A stretch of DNA of 10,102 nt from Rickettsiales bacterium (GTDB lineage: Bacteria > Pseudomonadota > Alphaproteobacteria > Rickettsiales > UBA1997), in contig CANKYC010000041.1 of the NCBI GenBank assembly GCA_947487845.1, forward strand, positions 1-10,102, written 5' to 3'. The position numbers and the translations under genes are program-made. The notes beneath the pieces are model-generated. The model saw only the letters and a program-made list of their open reading frames with translations. It was not told the origin of the DNA and made no database searches. This document shows positions 1-7,006 of the stretch, one piece after another (the stretch's first letter is position 1; every line of letters begins with the position of its first letter).

Positions 1-193
1 AAATTTTTTTACGAAAAAGATACAAAATCTCCGAATCTCCGCTTTGCGTTAAACCTAATTTTGATCAGCGTTGTCAGGTCTTTACACAACATCATTGACA
101 GAAAGATTCTCCCAATTTCTCCATTTTTCAATAATTCATCCACACCTTCGCGCAACAAAAAGTCGGCAAATCATATCTCAAGTCTTGTGGCAC
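1..193. other. Stretch with no supported gene, 3' of the tRNA
   Basis: This AT-rich stretch lies downstream of the minus-strand tRNA. I see no gene in it that I can support. A minus-strand frame stays open for 53 codons (9-170) but lacks an ATG near its beginning and a ribosome binding site. No terminator-like hairpin is evident just beyond the tRNA 3' end. Confidence 0.4.
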
Positions 194-283
194 TGGCGGA
201 AGGAGAGAGATTCGAACTCTCGTATGGTGTTACCCATAACACGCTTTCCAAGCGTGCGCCTTAAGCCACTCGGCCATCCTTCC
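194..283 (-). tRNA. tRNA-Ser (anticodon GGA), CCA encoded
   Basis: Read on the minus strand, this is a complete class II tRNA. The acceptor stem GGAAGGA (277-283) pairs with TCCTTCC (198-204), followed by discriminator G (197) and a genome-encoded CCA (194-196). The anticodon stem CACGC/GCGTG encloses the loop TTGGAAA, placing anticodon GGA at 247-249, which reads serine codons UCC and UCU. The long variable arm contains a perfect 5-bp stem TATGG/CCATA, as expected for tRNA-Ser. The T arm is GAGAG-TTCGAAT-CTCTC. All arms pair, so the gene looks functional. It may be expressed by readthrough from yidC or from its own promoter in the repeat-rich DNA upstream; no clear promoter is visible. Confidence 0.97.
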
Positions 284-288
284 GTGTT

Positions 289-315
289 AAAAACTAAACA
301 ACCCCGAGGGTCGTT
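289..315 (-). terminator. Candidate hairpin plus T-tract between yidC and tRNA-Ser
   Basis: On the minus strand AACGACCC (308-315) can pair with GGGTTGTT (297-304) across a 3-nt loop, with one G-T wobble. It is followed by TTTAGTTTTT (289-298), which is the layout of an intrinsic terminator for the yidC transcript. However, the tRNA 5' end is only 5 nt further on. Efficient termination here would leave no room for a separate tRNA promoter, so the hairpin may instead be part of the tRNA leader. Confidence 0.35.
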
Positions 316-328
316 ACTAAAAACCCCC

Positions 329-405
329 GAAGTCACCCTGAGCTTGTCGAAGGGTGATTCAAGCCCAAATGTTGAATCACCCTTCGACAAACTCAGGGTG
401 ACTTC
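329..405. repeat. 77-bp near-perfect palindrome with a dispersed-repeat core
   Basis: Arms 329-362 and 372-405 are 34 bp each and complementary at 33 of 34 positions, around a 9-nt spacer (363-371). The core CCCTGAGCTTGTCGAAGGG is one I recognise from memory as a widespread bacterial intergenic palindrome; no search was run. It lies just 3' of yidC. Each arm ends in GAAGTC/GACTTC, and the right end continues into a short tandem array. It most likely forms a strong stem-loop in RNA and belongs to a multicopy family in this genome. Confidence 0.9.
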
Positions 406-455
406 AGAAAAGATCAGGGCGACTTCGGAAAATTTCAGGTGACTTCAGAAAATTT
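393..455. repeat. Three imperfect 21-bp tandem units derived from the palindrome end
   Basis: The units are 393-413, 414-434 and 435-455, with consensus TCAGGGTGACTTCAGAAAA plus two variable bases. Unit 2 has T to C and A to G changes, and unit 3 lacks one G. The first unit overlaps the right arm of the palindrome, so the array probably arose by slippage from the end of that element. Confidence 0.75.
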
Positions 456-480
456 GTTTAAGAACGGGTTTTAAGAATTT

Positions 481-2229
481 TTATTTTTTGTCCTTATTTA
501 ATTTGGTGCTGATTAACCATTGTTGCAAGATTGACAATGTGTTGCTCCAAGTCCAGTAAATCAATAAACCCGCAGGAAATGCAGCTAAAACAAAAGTTAA
601 AACGTAGGGCATAAACTTCAAAACTTTTGTTTGAGTTGGATCGGAACTTGCGGGGCTTAGTTTTTGTTGAACAATCATGGTAAGTCCCATCAAGATTGGC
701 CAAAGACCGATCGTGAAAGAAGCGCTGGTGGCGAACGGTAACAAACCAAAAAGGTTAAAAATTGAAGTTGGATCTGGCGCGGATAAATCGTGAATCCAGC
801 CATAGAATGGGGCTTGGCGCATGTCCAAAGTTACATAAAGCACTTTGTAAAGTGAAAAGAAAATTGGGATTTGAATCAAGATTGGCAAGCAACCAGAGGC
901 TGGATTAACTTTTTCTCTTTTGTAAAGTTCCATAGTTTCGCGATTCATCGCCATGCGATCATCTTTGAAGCGGGTGCGAATCGCTTCGATTTTTGGCTGT
1001 AATTTTTTGATTTTGCCAATTGCTAAGTAAGATTTATTCGCCATTGGAAACAATGCCAGCTTCACTAAAACCGTCATTGCTAAAATTGCTAAACCAAAAT
1101 TTCCTAAAATTTCTGACAAGAAAGAAATGATAAAAAAGAACGGTTTAGTTAAGAAATAAAACCAACCGAAATCTACGGCGCGATCAAAAAGTTTGGCATC
1201 ATATTCTTTGGCATATTGATCGAGAAGCTTAACTTTCTTGGCTCCAGCAAAAAGATGATGATCAAATTTTAAAGTTTCGCCAGCCAGAACTTTAAATTCT
1301 TGGCCGACAAATTCGGAATTATAAAAATTATTTTGGTTGGTTAATTCGTGATTAAAGCTGGCGCTATATTTCAAGCTTTTATCAGGCAAAATTGAACTTA
1401 ACCAATATTTATCAGTAATTCCCAGCCAGCCGCCTTTTTCGGAAGTAAATTCCCGACGCTTTTCTTCGACAATATCTTTATAAGAAGATTCGTGAAGAAC
1501 ATCAGAAAACACGCCAATTGGGCCTTCGTGAAGAATGTAAACTGGCTTTTGGGCATTATTTAAAACACGATTAATGCGACCATAAGAAGCGATAGAAATT
1601 TCAGAAGCTGAATTATTTTTTACCGATTGTGAAACGCCAAACATAAAATTTTCATCCAAAGTAATATGAATTAAAAACTCGACGTTATTTTTATTTTTCC
1701 ATGAAAGCGTAACCGGATTTTGCGGCGTTAATTTTTTGTTGTCGCTTTTCCAAATTGTTGTTGGTTGAGGAAGTTCCAAGTCGCTTTCTGAGCTAATCCA
1801 GCCGAAATCAGCGAAATATCTTTCGCGACTTTCGGCGGGTGCTAAAAGCGTAACTTCTTCTTTTTTATCAATTGCTGTAAAATATTTTGCCAAAGTTAAA
1901 TCATCAAAACGCGCACCTTTTAATGAAATTGAGCCGTGTAAATTTTCACTTTCAATATCAACTCGACTTTCGGCGCTTTGGGCTAAAATTTCGTCGCGGT
2001 TTTTTAAAGTAACAGCGGCTTCAGCTGGTTTTGTTGTTGAAATTGCAGATGCAATTGAGCCTTTATTTTCAATAGTTTTAACCGTTTCAACTTGCGGTTT
2101 TTGTTCAGCGAGAATTTTTCTTTGTAATTCTTGCTTTTCCATTTTTGGCTTTTCGTAAAACCACGTCCAACTCAATAAAATCATGGCAGAAAGAACGGTG
2201 GCAAGAAGGATATTTTTATTATTTTGCAT
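481..2229 (-). CDS. yidC: Membrane protein insertase YidC (Oxa1 family)
   Basis: This 582-residue protein is a full-length Gram-negative YidC, which inserts and folds inner-membrane proteins with SecYEG or alone. An N-terminal membrane anchor (about 6-25) is followed by a charged linker and the large periplasmic beta-rich domain (about 85-345), which includes WLGITDKYW (268-276). The Oxa1 core follows. FDRAVDFGWFYFLTKP (348-363) leads into transmembrane segments near 364-395, 447-467, 491-518 and 540-572. Lys390 in TVLVKLALFP sits where E. coli has the hydrophilic-groove Arg. A basic amphipathic stretch (400-440) lies between segments, and the tail ends in Lys residues. Start is ATG at 2229, 3 bp after the stop of the preceding gene, with no clear Shine-Dalgarno, suggesting translational coupling. 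It is last in the lon-led cluster rather than beside rpmH/rnpA. Confidence 0.97.
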   Translation of the reverse strand: MQNNKNILLATVLSAMILLSWTWFYEKPKMEKQELQRKILAEQKPQVETVKTIENKGSIASAISTTKPAEAAVTLKNRDEILAQSAESRVDIESENLHGSISLKGARFDDLTLAKYFTAIDKKEEVTLLAPAESRERYFADFGWISSESDLELPQPTTIWKSDNKKLTPQNPVTLSWKNKNNVEFLIHITLDENFMFGVSQSVKNNSASEISIASYGRINRVLNNAQKPVYILHEGPIGVFSDVLHESSYKDIVEEKRREFTSEKGGWLGITDKYWLSSILPDKSLKYSASFNHELTNQNNFYNSEFVGQEFKVLAGETLKFDHHLFAGAKKVKLLDQYAKEYDAKLFDRAVDFGWFYFLTKPFFFIISFLSEILGNFGLAILAMTVLVKLALFPMANKSYLAIGKIKKLQPKIEAIRTRFKDDRMAMNRETMELYKREKVNPASGCLPILIQIPIFFSLYKVLYVTLDMRQAPFYGWIHDLSAPDPTSIFNLFGLLPFATSASFTIGLWPILMGLTMIVQQKLSPASSDPTQTKVLKFMPYVLTFVLAAFPAGLLIYWTWSNTLSILQQWLISTKLNKDKK

Positions 2230-2232
2230 TGA

Positions 2233-2622
2233 TTAGTTTGTGAAAAAATTACTTTGTAAATCGCGGTGAAAATCAACAACCCAAGCGGAATTATTTCCGG
2301 CTTTGTAAGTTTTGATTTTAGCGGTTTTTTTGTGAATAAGGATGACGTTTCCATTCAAAGGATAAGGGGTTTTTGAGGCTTCGCTGGTATCTTCTTCTAA
2401 AAGGCAGAAATCTGATTTTTCTAGCCCAAATTCTTTTAATTCTTTTTCAAAATCCTGAAGTTCATTTTCATCAATAATTCTTAATTTTTTGACTTCGCCA
2501 TCAATTGCCCAAGCGGGGTGAATGCCTTTTTCTTCCAGATCGTGAATCAATTCGCGAATGAGAACTTTATTACTTTCTTTCATTCCCTCCTCCGTTCGCT
2601 TGAGGATTTCTTCGTTACGCAT
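2233..2622 (-). CDS. Unrecognised small protein, partner of the zeta-like kinase
   Basis: I cannot assign a family with certainty. The 129-residue product is acidic and has no signal peptide or membrane segment. Residues 1-32 are a charged, probably helical stretch. GIHPAWAIDGEVKKL (33-47) recalls, from memory, small proteins encoded beside COG4185 kinases that carry a W-x-DGKVV-like motif. The C-terminal part (87-127) looks like a separate small beta domain, with GNVILIHKKTAKIKTYKAG and then SAWVVDFHRDL. The gene overlaps the kinase gene by 8 bp and ends 3 bp before yidC, so it is surely co-transcribed with both. Two starts are possible: ATG at 2622 (used here, weak ribosome binding site) or ATG at 2583 (Met14, 116 residues), which is preceded by a strong GGAGG. 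An antitoxin or accessory role is inferred from position only. Confidence 0.75.
   Translation of the reverse strand: MRNEEILKRTEEGMKESNKVLIRELIHDLEEKGIHPAWAIDGEVKKLRIIDENELQDFEKELKEFGLEKSDFCLLEEDTSEASKTPYPLNGNVILIHKKTAKIKTYKAGNNSAWVVDFHRDLQSNFFTN
2584..2593 (-). promoter_or_regulatory. Strong Shine-Dalgarno before internal Met14
   Basis: The minus strand reads GGAGGAGGGA directly before ATG at 2581-2583, with GGAGG spaced 5 nt from the codon. It is the best ribosome binding site I found in the window. It lies inside the longer reading frame of the kinase partner, so it either marks the real start or drives a second, shorter product. Confidence 0.5.
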
Positions 2623-3184
2623 AGATGTTTTCCCAGAGATTTTGATTAAGAATAATTAATTGATCTTGATTTTTTTGAGCAATTTCTATGAGTTCAGGAC
2701 CGCTGGCTTCGTAGACCGAAGCCGTATCAACGATTGCTAAATAATCCTTAAGATTATCGAGGCCTCTTTGGAATCTTCTCTCAATTATTAGAGGTTCAAT
2801 ATCATGGCCGCCTTTGCTTACTCTATTTTGCACCCTGATTTTTGCAAGTTCTGGACTTTGTAATTTTAAAAAAATTAAATTTATGCGATAACCAGCCGCT
2901 TGTGATCGGCGAATTAAGTTCAAATAAGTGCGCGCCGATAAAGTAGTTTCAAAGGCAAAACCGCGATCTTCATTTAAAAGAAATTCCATTCTTTTTAACA
3001 TCAGGCGACCGGCTTGGGCAGCGGATTCTTTTGGGTCTTCCGGGGAAAGATTTTTGGCGATTTCATCAGCATTTACAAACTCGTTACTTTTCAGGAAATC
3101 GGGCAAAAGCGTGATTCTTGCGCATGAACTTTTACCCGCTCCGTTTGGTCCAGCAATAATGTGAATTTGTTTATTTTCTGACAT
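2615..3184 (-). CDS. Zeta-toxin-like P-loop kinase (COG4185 type)
   Basis: A 189-residue P-loop NTPase resembling the zeta toxin/COG4185 group. Zeta toxins phosphorylate UDP-N-acetylglucosamine and so block wall synthesis; COG4185 members are less well defined. Visible motifs in order: Walker A GPNGAGKS (12-19); FVNADEIA (36-43), with Asp40 at the place of the catalytic acid; FETTLS (78-83), a substrate-side signature; and NRVSKGGHDIE (120-130), followed by the Arg pair at 136-137, typical phosphate-contacting basic residues. No motif looks damaged. Start ATG at 3184 overlaps the end of lon by 14 bp, and the stop overlaps the next gene by 8 bp. No epsilon or PezA-like DNA-binding antitoxin lies upstream; the only small neighbour is downstream. 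Toxicity is therefore not shown by sequence, and a metabolic kinase role remains possible. Confidence 0.88.
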   Translation of the reverse strand: MSENKQIHIIAGPNGAGKSSCARITLLPDFLKSNEFVNADEIAKNLSPEDPKESAAQAGRLMLKRMEFLLNEDRGFAFETTLSARTYLNLIRRSQAAGYRINLIFLKLQSPELAKIRVQNRVSKGGHDIEPLIIERRFQRGLDNLKDYLAIVDTASVYEASGPELIEIAQKNQDQLIILNQNLWENIYA

Positions 3185-5519
3185 TTTTTGTTACTTTTTG
3201 TGGAAGCAGGCATTCTTTAAAAGCTTCTTCAATATGAGAAATTGCTTTGATTTTGATTTTATCCAAAACTTCTTTTGGCATATCTTCTAAATCTTTTTCA
3301 TTAGCTTTTGGAATTAGCACAGTTTTGATTCCGCCGCGCAATGCTGCTAAAAGTTTTTCTTTTAAACCACCGATTTCTAAAACTTTTCCGCTTAAAGTAA
3401 TTTCACCCGTCATGGCAATATCTTTTCTGATTGGTCGATCAGATAAAACTGAAACTAAAGCCACGCATAAAGCCACGCCAGCTGAAGGCCCGTCTTTTGG
3501 GGTCGCGCCTTCGGGAACATGAATGTGAAAATCATATTTATTGAATTTCTTGGCATCAATTTTCAAACTTTTAGCAATTGAGCGCGCGTGACTTAAAGCA
3601 GCGTGCGCTGATTCTTTCATCACGTCGCCAAGTTGTCCCGTAGTTTGGATTTTGCCGCTTCCTTCAAATTTTAATGCTTCAATATCAAGCAAATCTCCGC
3701 CATATTCTGTGTAAGCCAAACCAGTTGCAACCCCAATCAAATCGTGGTCTTTGGCAATTCCGTAATGACGTTTTGGAATGCCAGCATATTTGGAAAGATT
3801 TTTTTCACTAATATGCAGCGATTTGGTTTTTTTCATGATGATTTCTTTCACCGCTTTGCGCGCTAAATTTGAAATTTCGCGATTTAAATTTCGAACTCCC
3901 GCTTCAAAAGTGTAATTACGAATCAAGGTTAGAATTGATTCATCGCTTAAGGTAAATTCAGATTTTGAAAGACCATTTTCTGCGCGCTGTTTGTCAATTA
4001 AATGTTCTTTGGCGATATGAAGTTTTTCACTTTCTGTATATCCAGAAAGTTTGATAATTTCCATACGATCACGAAGTGGCACTGGAATAGTGTTTAAGCT
4101 ATTTGCGGTGGCAACGAACATTACTTTAGAAAGGTCGTAATCAACTTCTAAATAGTGATCAGAAAAGGCTGAATTTTGTTCGGGATCTAAAACTTCTAAA
4201 AGCGCTGAAGACGGATCGCCGCGAAAGTCATGCGACATTTTGTCAATTTCATCGAGCAACATTAAAGGATTAATTGTTTGAGCCTTGCGCATTGATTGAA
4301 TAATTCGTCCCGGCATTGAGCCAATGTAAGTTCTGCGATGTCCACGAATTTCAGATTCATCGCGCACGCCACCTAAAGAAACTTTAACATATTTACGTCC
4401 CAAAGCTTCGGCGATTGATTTTGCCAGTGAAGTTTTTCCAACTCCGGGCGCGCCAACTAAACATAAAATTGGGCCGCGGGATTCTTTGGTTTTCATTTGC
4501 ACGGCGATGAATTCGAGAATGCGTTCTTTGATTTTTTCTAAACCGTAATGATGTAAATCGAGAATTTTTTTAGCTTTGTCTAAATTGGTTCCAGACTTTG
4601 ATTTAGCGGTCCAAGGCAAAGTACAAATCCAGTCTAAATAGTTACGCACGACGCCCGATTCTGAAGAATATGGATTCATTTTTTCTAACTTGGCTAATTC
4701 CGCATCGCATTTTTTCTTCACTTCTAAAGGCAATTTCAGTTTCACCAGTTTTTCTTTTATTTCTTTGGTTTCATTTTCTTCTTCCTGACCCAACTCTTTT
4801 TTGATATTTTTGAGCTGTTCATTTAAATAAACTTCTTTCTGACTTTTGGCGAATTTTTCTTGCACCGATTTATTGATTCGCGCTTCTGCTTGACCGATTT
4901 CGATCTCGCCTTTCAACATTTCCAAAACTTTGAAAAGCTTTTTGCTTAAATCATTTTCTTCGAGAATTTCCTGCTTGTTTTTAATTGAATTGCCAATGTA
5001 AGTAGCAATTAAATAAGCAATTTCGTGAGGTGATTTTACTTTAGTCAGCGAATTTAAAACTTCTGGCGTGATGCGTTTATTATGTTCGCTATATTTGGTG
5101 AAGCTTTCAATGCAGGCTTTGATTAGACCTAAAAGCTCTTTATTGTCGGTAGCAAATTTGGGATCGATTAAAAGTTCTGCTTCGCAAGTGAAAAATTTTT
5201 CAGCGTGAATAATTTTTTTTAATTGAGCGCGCGCGATGCCTTGAAGAATAACTTTTAATGTGCCGTCAGGAGTTCTGATTGATTCAACGACATTGCATAA
5301 AGTGCCAATTGAGTGAATATTTTTTTGGTCAAATTCATCAAGGTCGGGATTGTTTTGAGTCACTGCAAAAATTGGAACTCCCAAGCGGTGAGATTCTTCC
5401 ACCGAATTTAAAGATTTTTCCCGACCAACTAAAATTGTGGTAGTCATTTGCGGAAAAATCACAATATCACGCAAAGGCAAGGCATGAAAAACTTGCGGTT
5501 GAATTTGTTTTTTGGTCAT
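3171..5519 (-). CDS. lon: ATP-dependent protease Lon (LonA)
   Basis: This 782-residue protein matches bacterial LonA in length and order. It is a cytosolic hexameric protease that degrades misfolded and short-lived regulatory proteins, including many antitoxins. The N-terminal LON substrate domain (about 10-200) begins ALPLRDIVIFPQM. A charged coiled coil (about 215-285) follows. The AAA+ module has Walker A GAPGVGKT (356-363) and Walker B LMLLDEID with Asp423/Glu424. The protease domain has catalytic Ser679 in KDGPSAG and Lys722 in GGLKEKLLAA; these positions coincide with E. coli numbering, so the enzyme should be active. Start is ATG at 5519, the first Met before the LON domain, without an obvious Shine-Dalgarno. 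It is the first gene of the minus-strand cluster, divergent from rmuC, and its last 14 bp overlap the kinase gene. No heat-shock promoter could be identified. Confidence 0.98.
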   Translation of the reverse strand: MTKKQIQPQVFHALPLRDIVIFPQMTTTILVGREKSLNSVEESHRLGVPIFAVTQNNPDLDEFDQKNIHSIGTLCNVVESIRTPDGTLKVILQGIARAQLKKIIHAEKFFTCEAELLIDPKFATDNKELLGLIKACIESFTKYSEHNKRITPEVLNSLTKVKSPHEIAYLIATYIGNSIKNKQEILEENDLSKKLFKVLEMLKGEIEIGQAEARINKSVQEKFAKSQKEVYLNEQLKNIKKELGQEEENETKEIKEKLVKLKLPLEVKKKCDAELAKLEKMNPYSSESGVVRNYLDWICTLPWTAKSKSGTNLDKAKKILDLHHYGLEKIKERILEFIAVQMKTKESRGPILCLVGAPGVGKTSLAKSIAEALGRKYVKVSLGGVRDESEIRGHRRTYIGSMPGRIIQSMRKAQTINPLMLLDEIDKMSHDFRGDPSSALLEVLDPEQNSAFSDHYLEVDYDLSKVMFVATANSLNTIPVPLRDRMEIIKLSGYTESEKLHIAKEHLIDKQRAENGLSKSEFTLSDESILTLIRNYTFEAGVRNLNREISNLARKAVKEIIMKKTKSLHISEKNLSKYAGIPKRHYGIAKDHDLIGVATGLAYTEYGGDLLDIEALKFEGSGKIQTTGQLGDVMKESAHAALSHARSIAKSLKIDAKKFNKYDFHIHVPEGATPKDGPSAGVALCVALVSVLSDRPIRKDIAMTGEITLSGKVLEIGGLKEKLLAALRGGIKTVLIPKANEKDLEDMPKEVLDKIKIKAISHIEEAFKECLLPQKVTKNVRK

Positions 5520-5586
5520 GGTTGAAATGAATCTGAATTAAAAGGCGAGAATCTGCAAAAATCTAGTAATCAATTTCCAAAATACA
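5520..5586. promoter_or_regulatory. Divergent lon/rmuC intergenic gap
   Basis: These 67 AT-rich bases separate the divergent ATGs of lon and rmuC and must hold or adjoin both promoters unless those lie within the genes. I found no pair of hexamers with good spacing on either strand and no Shine-Dalgarno before either start. This is a call by position only. Confidence 0.35.
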
Positions 5587-6867
5587 ATGGCAATAGCGTT
5601 AGTTTTCACAATAATCATCGGCATTTGCGCTAGTATGTTTTTTTATTTTCTGGCGAAGTTTAAAAGTCAGGCGGAAAGAGCGCAAAATGAAGTTGATTTT
5701 TTGCGCGGGGAAAAAGAAAAATCGGAAGAAAAAACTAATTTTTTACAGCAAAAAAATGTTCATTTAGAAACCCAAAATCAATTGCTAAAATTAGAGCAAG
5801 AGCAAATTGAAAAACAAAGAGAAGAATGGAATAAAGATAAGGAAACCATTCTGTTACAATTGTCAGAAAATCTGATTAAAAAAAATAATGAGCAGCAAAA
5901 TCAAATTAGTGTAAATCAGCAGGAAAATATTAAAAAAATTACCGAAACGCTGTTTAAGAATTTTGAAAATGTGACGGCAAAAGTTGTTTCTTTGGGCGAT
6001 GATGTCAAAAAATCTGCTGATATAATTAATTTAACTAAACAGGCTTTGCTAAGTCCCGGAGCAGCGGGAAGAACTGCGGAAATTACGCTGGAAAATATTT
6101 TAAAAAGTTCTGGTTTGAAAGAAAAAGCTGATTTCAATTCTTATGGCGATTATATTTTACAGTCGCATTTTTCAGGTGTTAATAATGAGTCAGAGCAAGA
6201 ATCGAAAAGGCCAGATGCGATTTTGTTTTTTCCGGGAGATCAAATTGCAATTATTGATAGCAAATCTTCACCGCATTTTTATGACCTCGAAGTTGCGCGC
6301 CAAAGCGGTGATTTTGAGCAGGAAAAAATTATTTTAGCCAAGATTAAAGATGCTTTTCGCAAGCATTTGGAAAGCTTGAAAAAGAAGGATTATTCAAAGT
6401 TTTTATTTGAAGAATTGAGAAGCAAAAATGCGTCGGATTATAAAATTTTAGTCGTGATGTTTTTGCAGACGGAAAAGATGCTTGATATTGTTAGAAGCCT
6501 TGATTCTGATTTTGAACAAAGAGCGTTAGAAGCTGGAGTAATATTGGCTTCGCCAATTGGAATGATTAACTTTTTATCGCAAGCCCGAATCGTGATTGAT
6601 CGAATTAAGCAGGAAAAAAATATCGAAGATTTAAAGATTGAAGTGCGTCGTTTGTTGGATAATGTGACGATGATTTTTAGAGATTCGAGAGAGCTTGGAA
6701 AGTCGCTAAATAAAGCGCTTGGATTGCATAGTAAAATGGTAAAAGGATTGAATCGCGGAGTTTATTCAGCGATGAAAAATATTGCGGAATTAGGAATTGA
6801 AGGGAAAAAATCTGGGGAAGTGAAATTGCTGGAAGAATATGATGTGAATGATGATGAGGATAATTAA
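5587..6867 (+). CDS. rmuC: DNA recombination protein RmuC
   Basis: A 426-residue RmuC-family protein. The family limits certain DNA rearrangements in E. coli and has a PD-(D/E)xK nuclease-like fold, though its exact reaction is poorly known. The layout fits: an N-terminal membrane segment (about 3-23), then a Gln/Glu/Lys-rich coiled coil (about 25-130), then the core. In the core, SPGAAGRTAEITLENILKSS (156-175) is the segment matching the family's G-x-x-x-E helix, RPDA (208-211) supplies the first acid and IDSKSS (223-228) the D-x-K, so the putative active site is intact. Residues 330-375 include a conserved IGMINFLSQARIVID-type helix. The tail is acidic. Start is ATG at 5587 with no recognisable Shine-Dalgarno. 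It is monocistronic, divergent from lon and convergent with rodA. Confidence 0.95.
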   Translation: MAIALVFTIIIGICASMFFYFLAKFKSQAERAQNEVDFLRGEKEKSEEKTNFLQQKNVHLETQNQLLKLEQEQIEKQREEWNKDKETILLQLSENLIKKNNEQQNQISVNQQENIKKITETLFKNFENVTAKVVSLGDDVKKSADIINLTKQALLSPGAAGRTAEITLENILKSSGLKEKADFNSYGDYILQSHFSGVNNESEQESKRPDAILFFPGDQIAIIDSKSSPHFYDLEVARQSGDFEQEKIILAKIKDAFRKHLESLKKKDYSKFLFEELRSKNASDYKILVVMFLQTEKMLDIVRSLDSDFEQRALEAGVILASPIGMINFLSQARIVIDRIKQEKNIEDLKIEVRRLLDNVTMIFRDSRELGKSLNKALGLHSKMVKGLNRGVYSAMKNIAELGIEGKKSGEVKLLEEYDVNDDEDN

Positions 6868-6877
6868 ATTGATTTTG

Positions 6878-6993
6878 CTTTACGCTAGATCCCAAAACAA
6901 GTTCAGGATTGCGAGTTGGGAAAAACGAGGTGGGAAAAACGAGTCTAATCAAAACTCCGTCATCCTGAATTTATTTTGGGATGTAAGGTAAAG
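6878..6993. repeat. Imperfect inverted repeat between convergent rmuC and rodA
   Basis: Arms 6878-6909 and 6962-6993 are 32 bp each and match as inverted copies at about 27 positions, including CTTTAC at the ends, ATCCCAAAA, and TTCAGGAT at the inner side. The 52-nt spacer carries a small tandem duplication. The ATCCCAAAACAAGTTCAGGAT-like arm resembles a dispersed palindrome known to me from alphaproteobacterial genomes. The element fills nearly the whole 139-bp gap, starting 10 bp after the rmuC stop and ending 13 bp before the rodA stop. It could serve as a shared transcript end, but neither arm is followed by a T-tract. Confidence 0.8.
6916..6943. repeat. Two 14-bp tandem copies inside the inverted-repeat spacer
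   Basis: TTGGGAAAAACGAG (6916-6929) is followed directly by GTGGGAAAAACGAG (6930-6943), differing at one base. It is a short local duplication in the loop of the inverted repeat, probably from replication slippage. Confidence 0.75.
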
Positions 6994-7006
6994 TTTAATC
7001 GCAGAT

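Noticed and set aside
9..170. Minus-strand frame open for 53 codons downstream of the tRNA
   Set aside because: A stop lies directly upstream, only TTG/GTG or late ATG starts exist, no ribosome site is visible, and the product matches nothing I recognise. It could be a gene remnant but the evidence is too thin.
61..264. Plus-strand open frame of 67 codons
   Set aside because: Its C-terminal part is the antisense of tRNA-Ser, a common source of false protein calls, and it has no codon signature or ribosome site.
178..390. Minus-strand open frame of 70 codons
   Set aside because: It is a translation of the palindrome and the tRNA itself.
71..442. Plus-strand open frame of 123 codons
   Set aside because: It reads through the antisense of the tRNA and then the palindrome and tandem units; the apparent protein repeats come from the DNA repeats.
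2928..3164. Plus-strand open frame opposite the kinase gene
   Set aside because: It is the complement of the Walker A and following region of the kinase; no independent coding signal.
3247..3522. Plus-strand open frame opposite the lon protease domain
   Set aside because: The lon frame on the other strand has intact catalytic motifs throughout; this is its complement.
6677..6952. Minus-strand open frame over the rmuC 3' end and the inverted repeat
   Set aside because: It overlaps clear rmuC coding sequence and runs into repeat DNA; no recognisable product.
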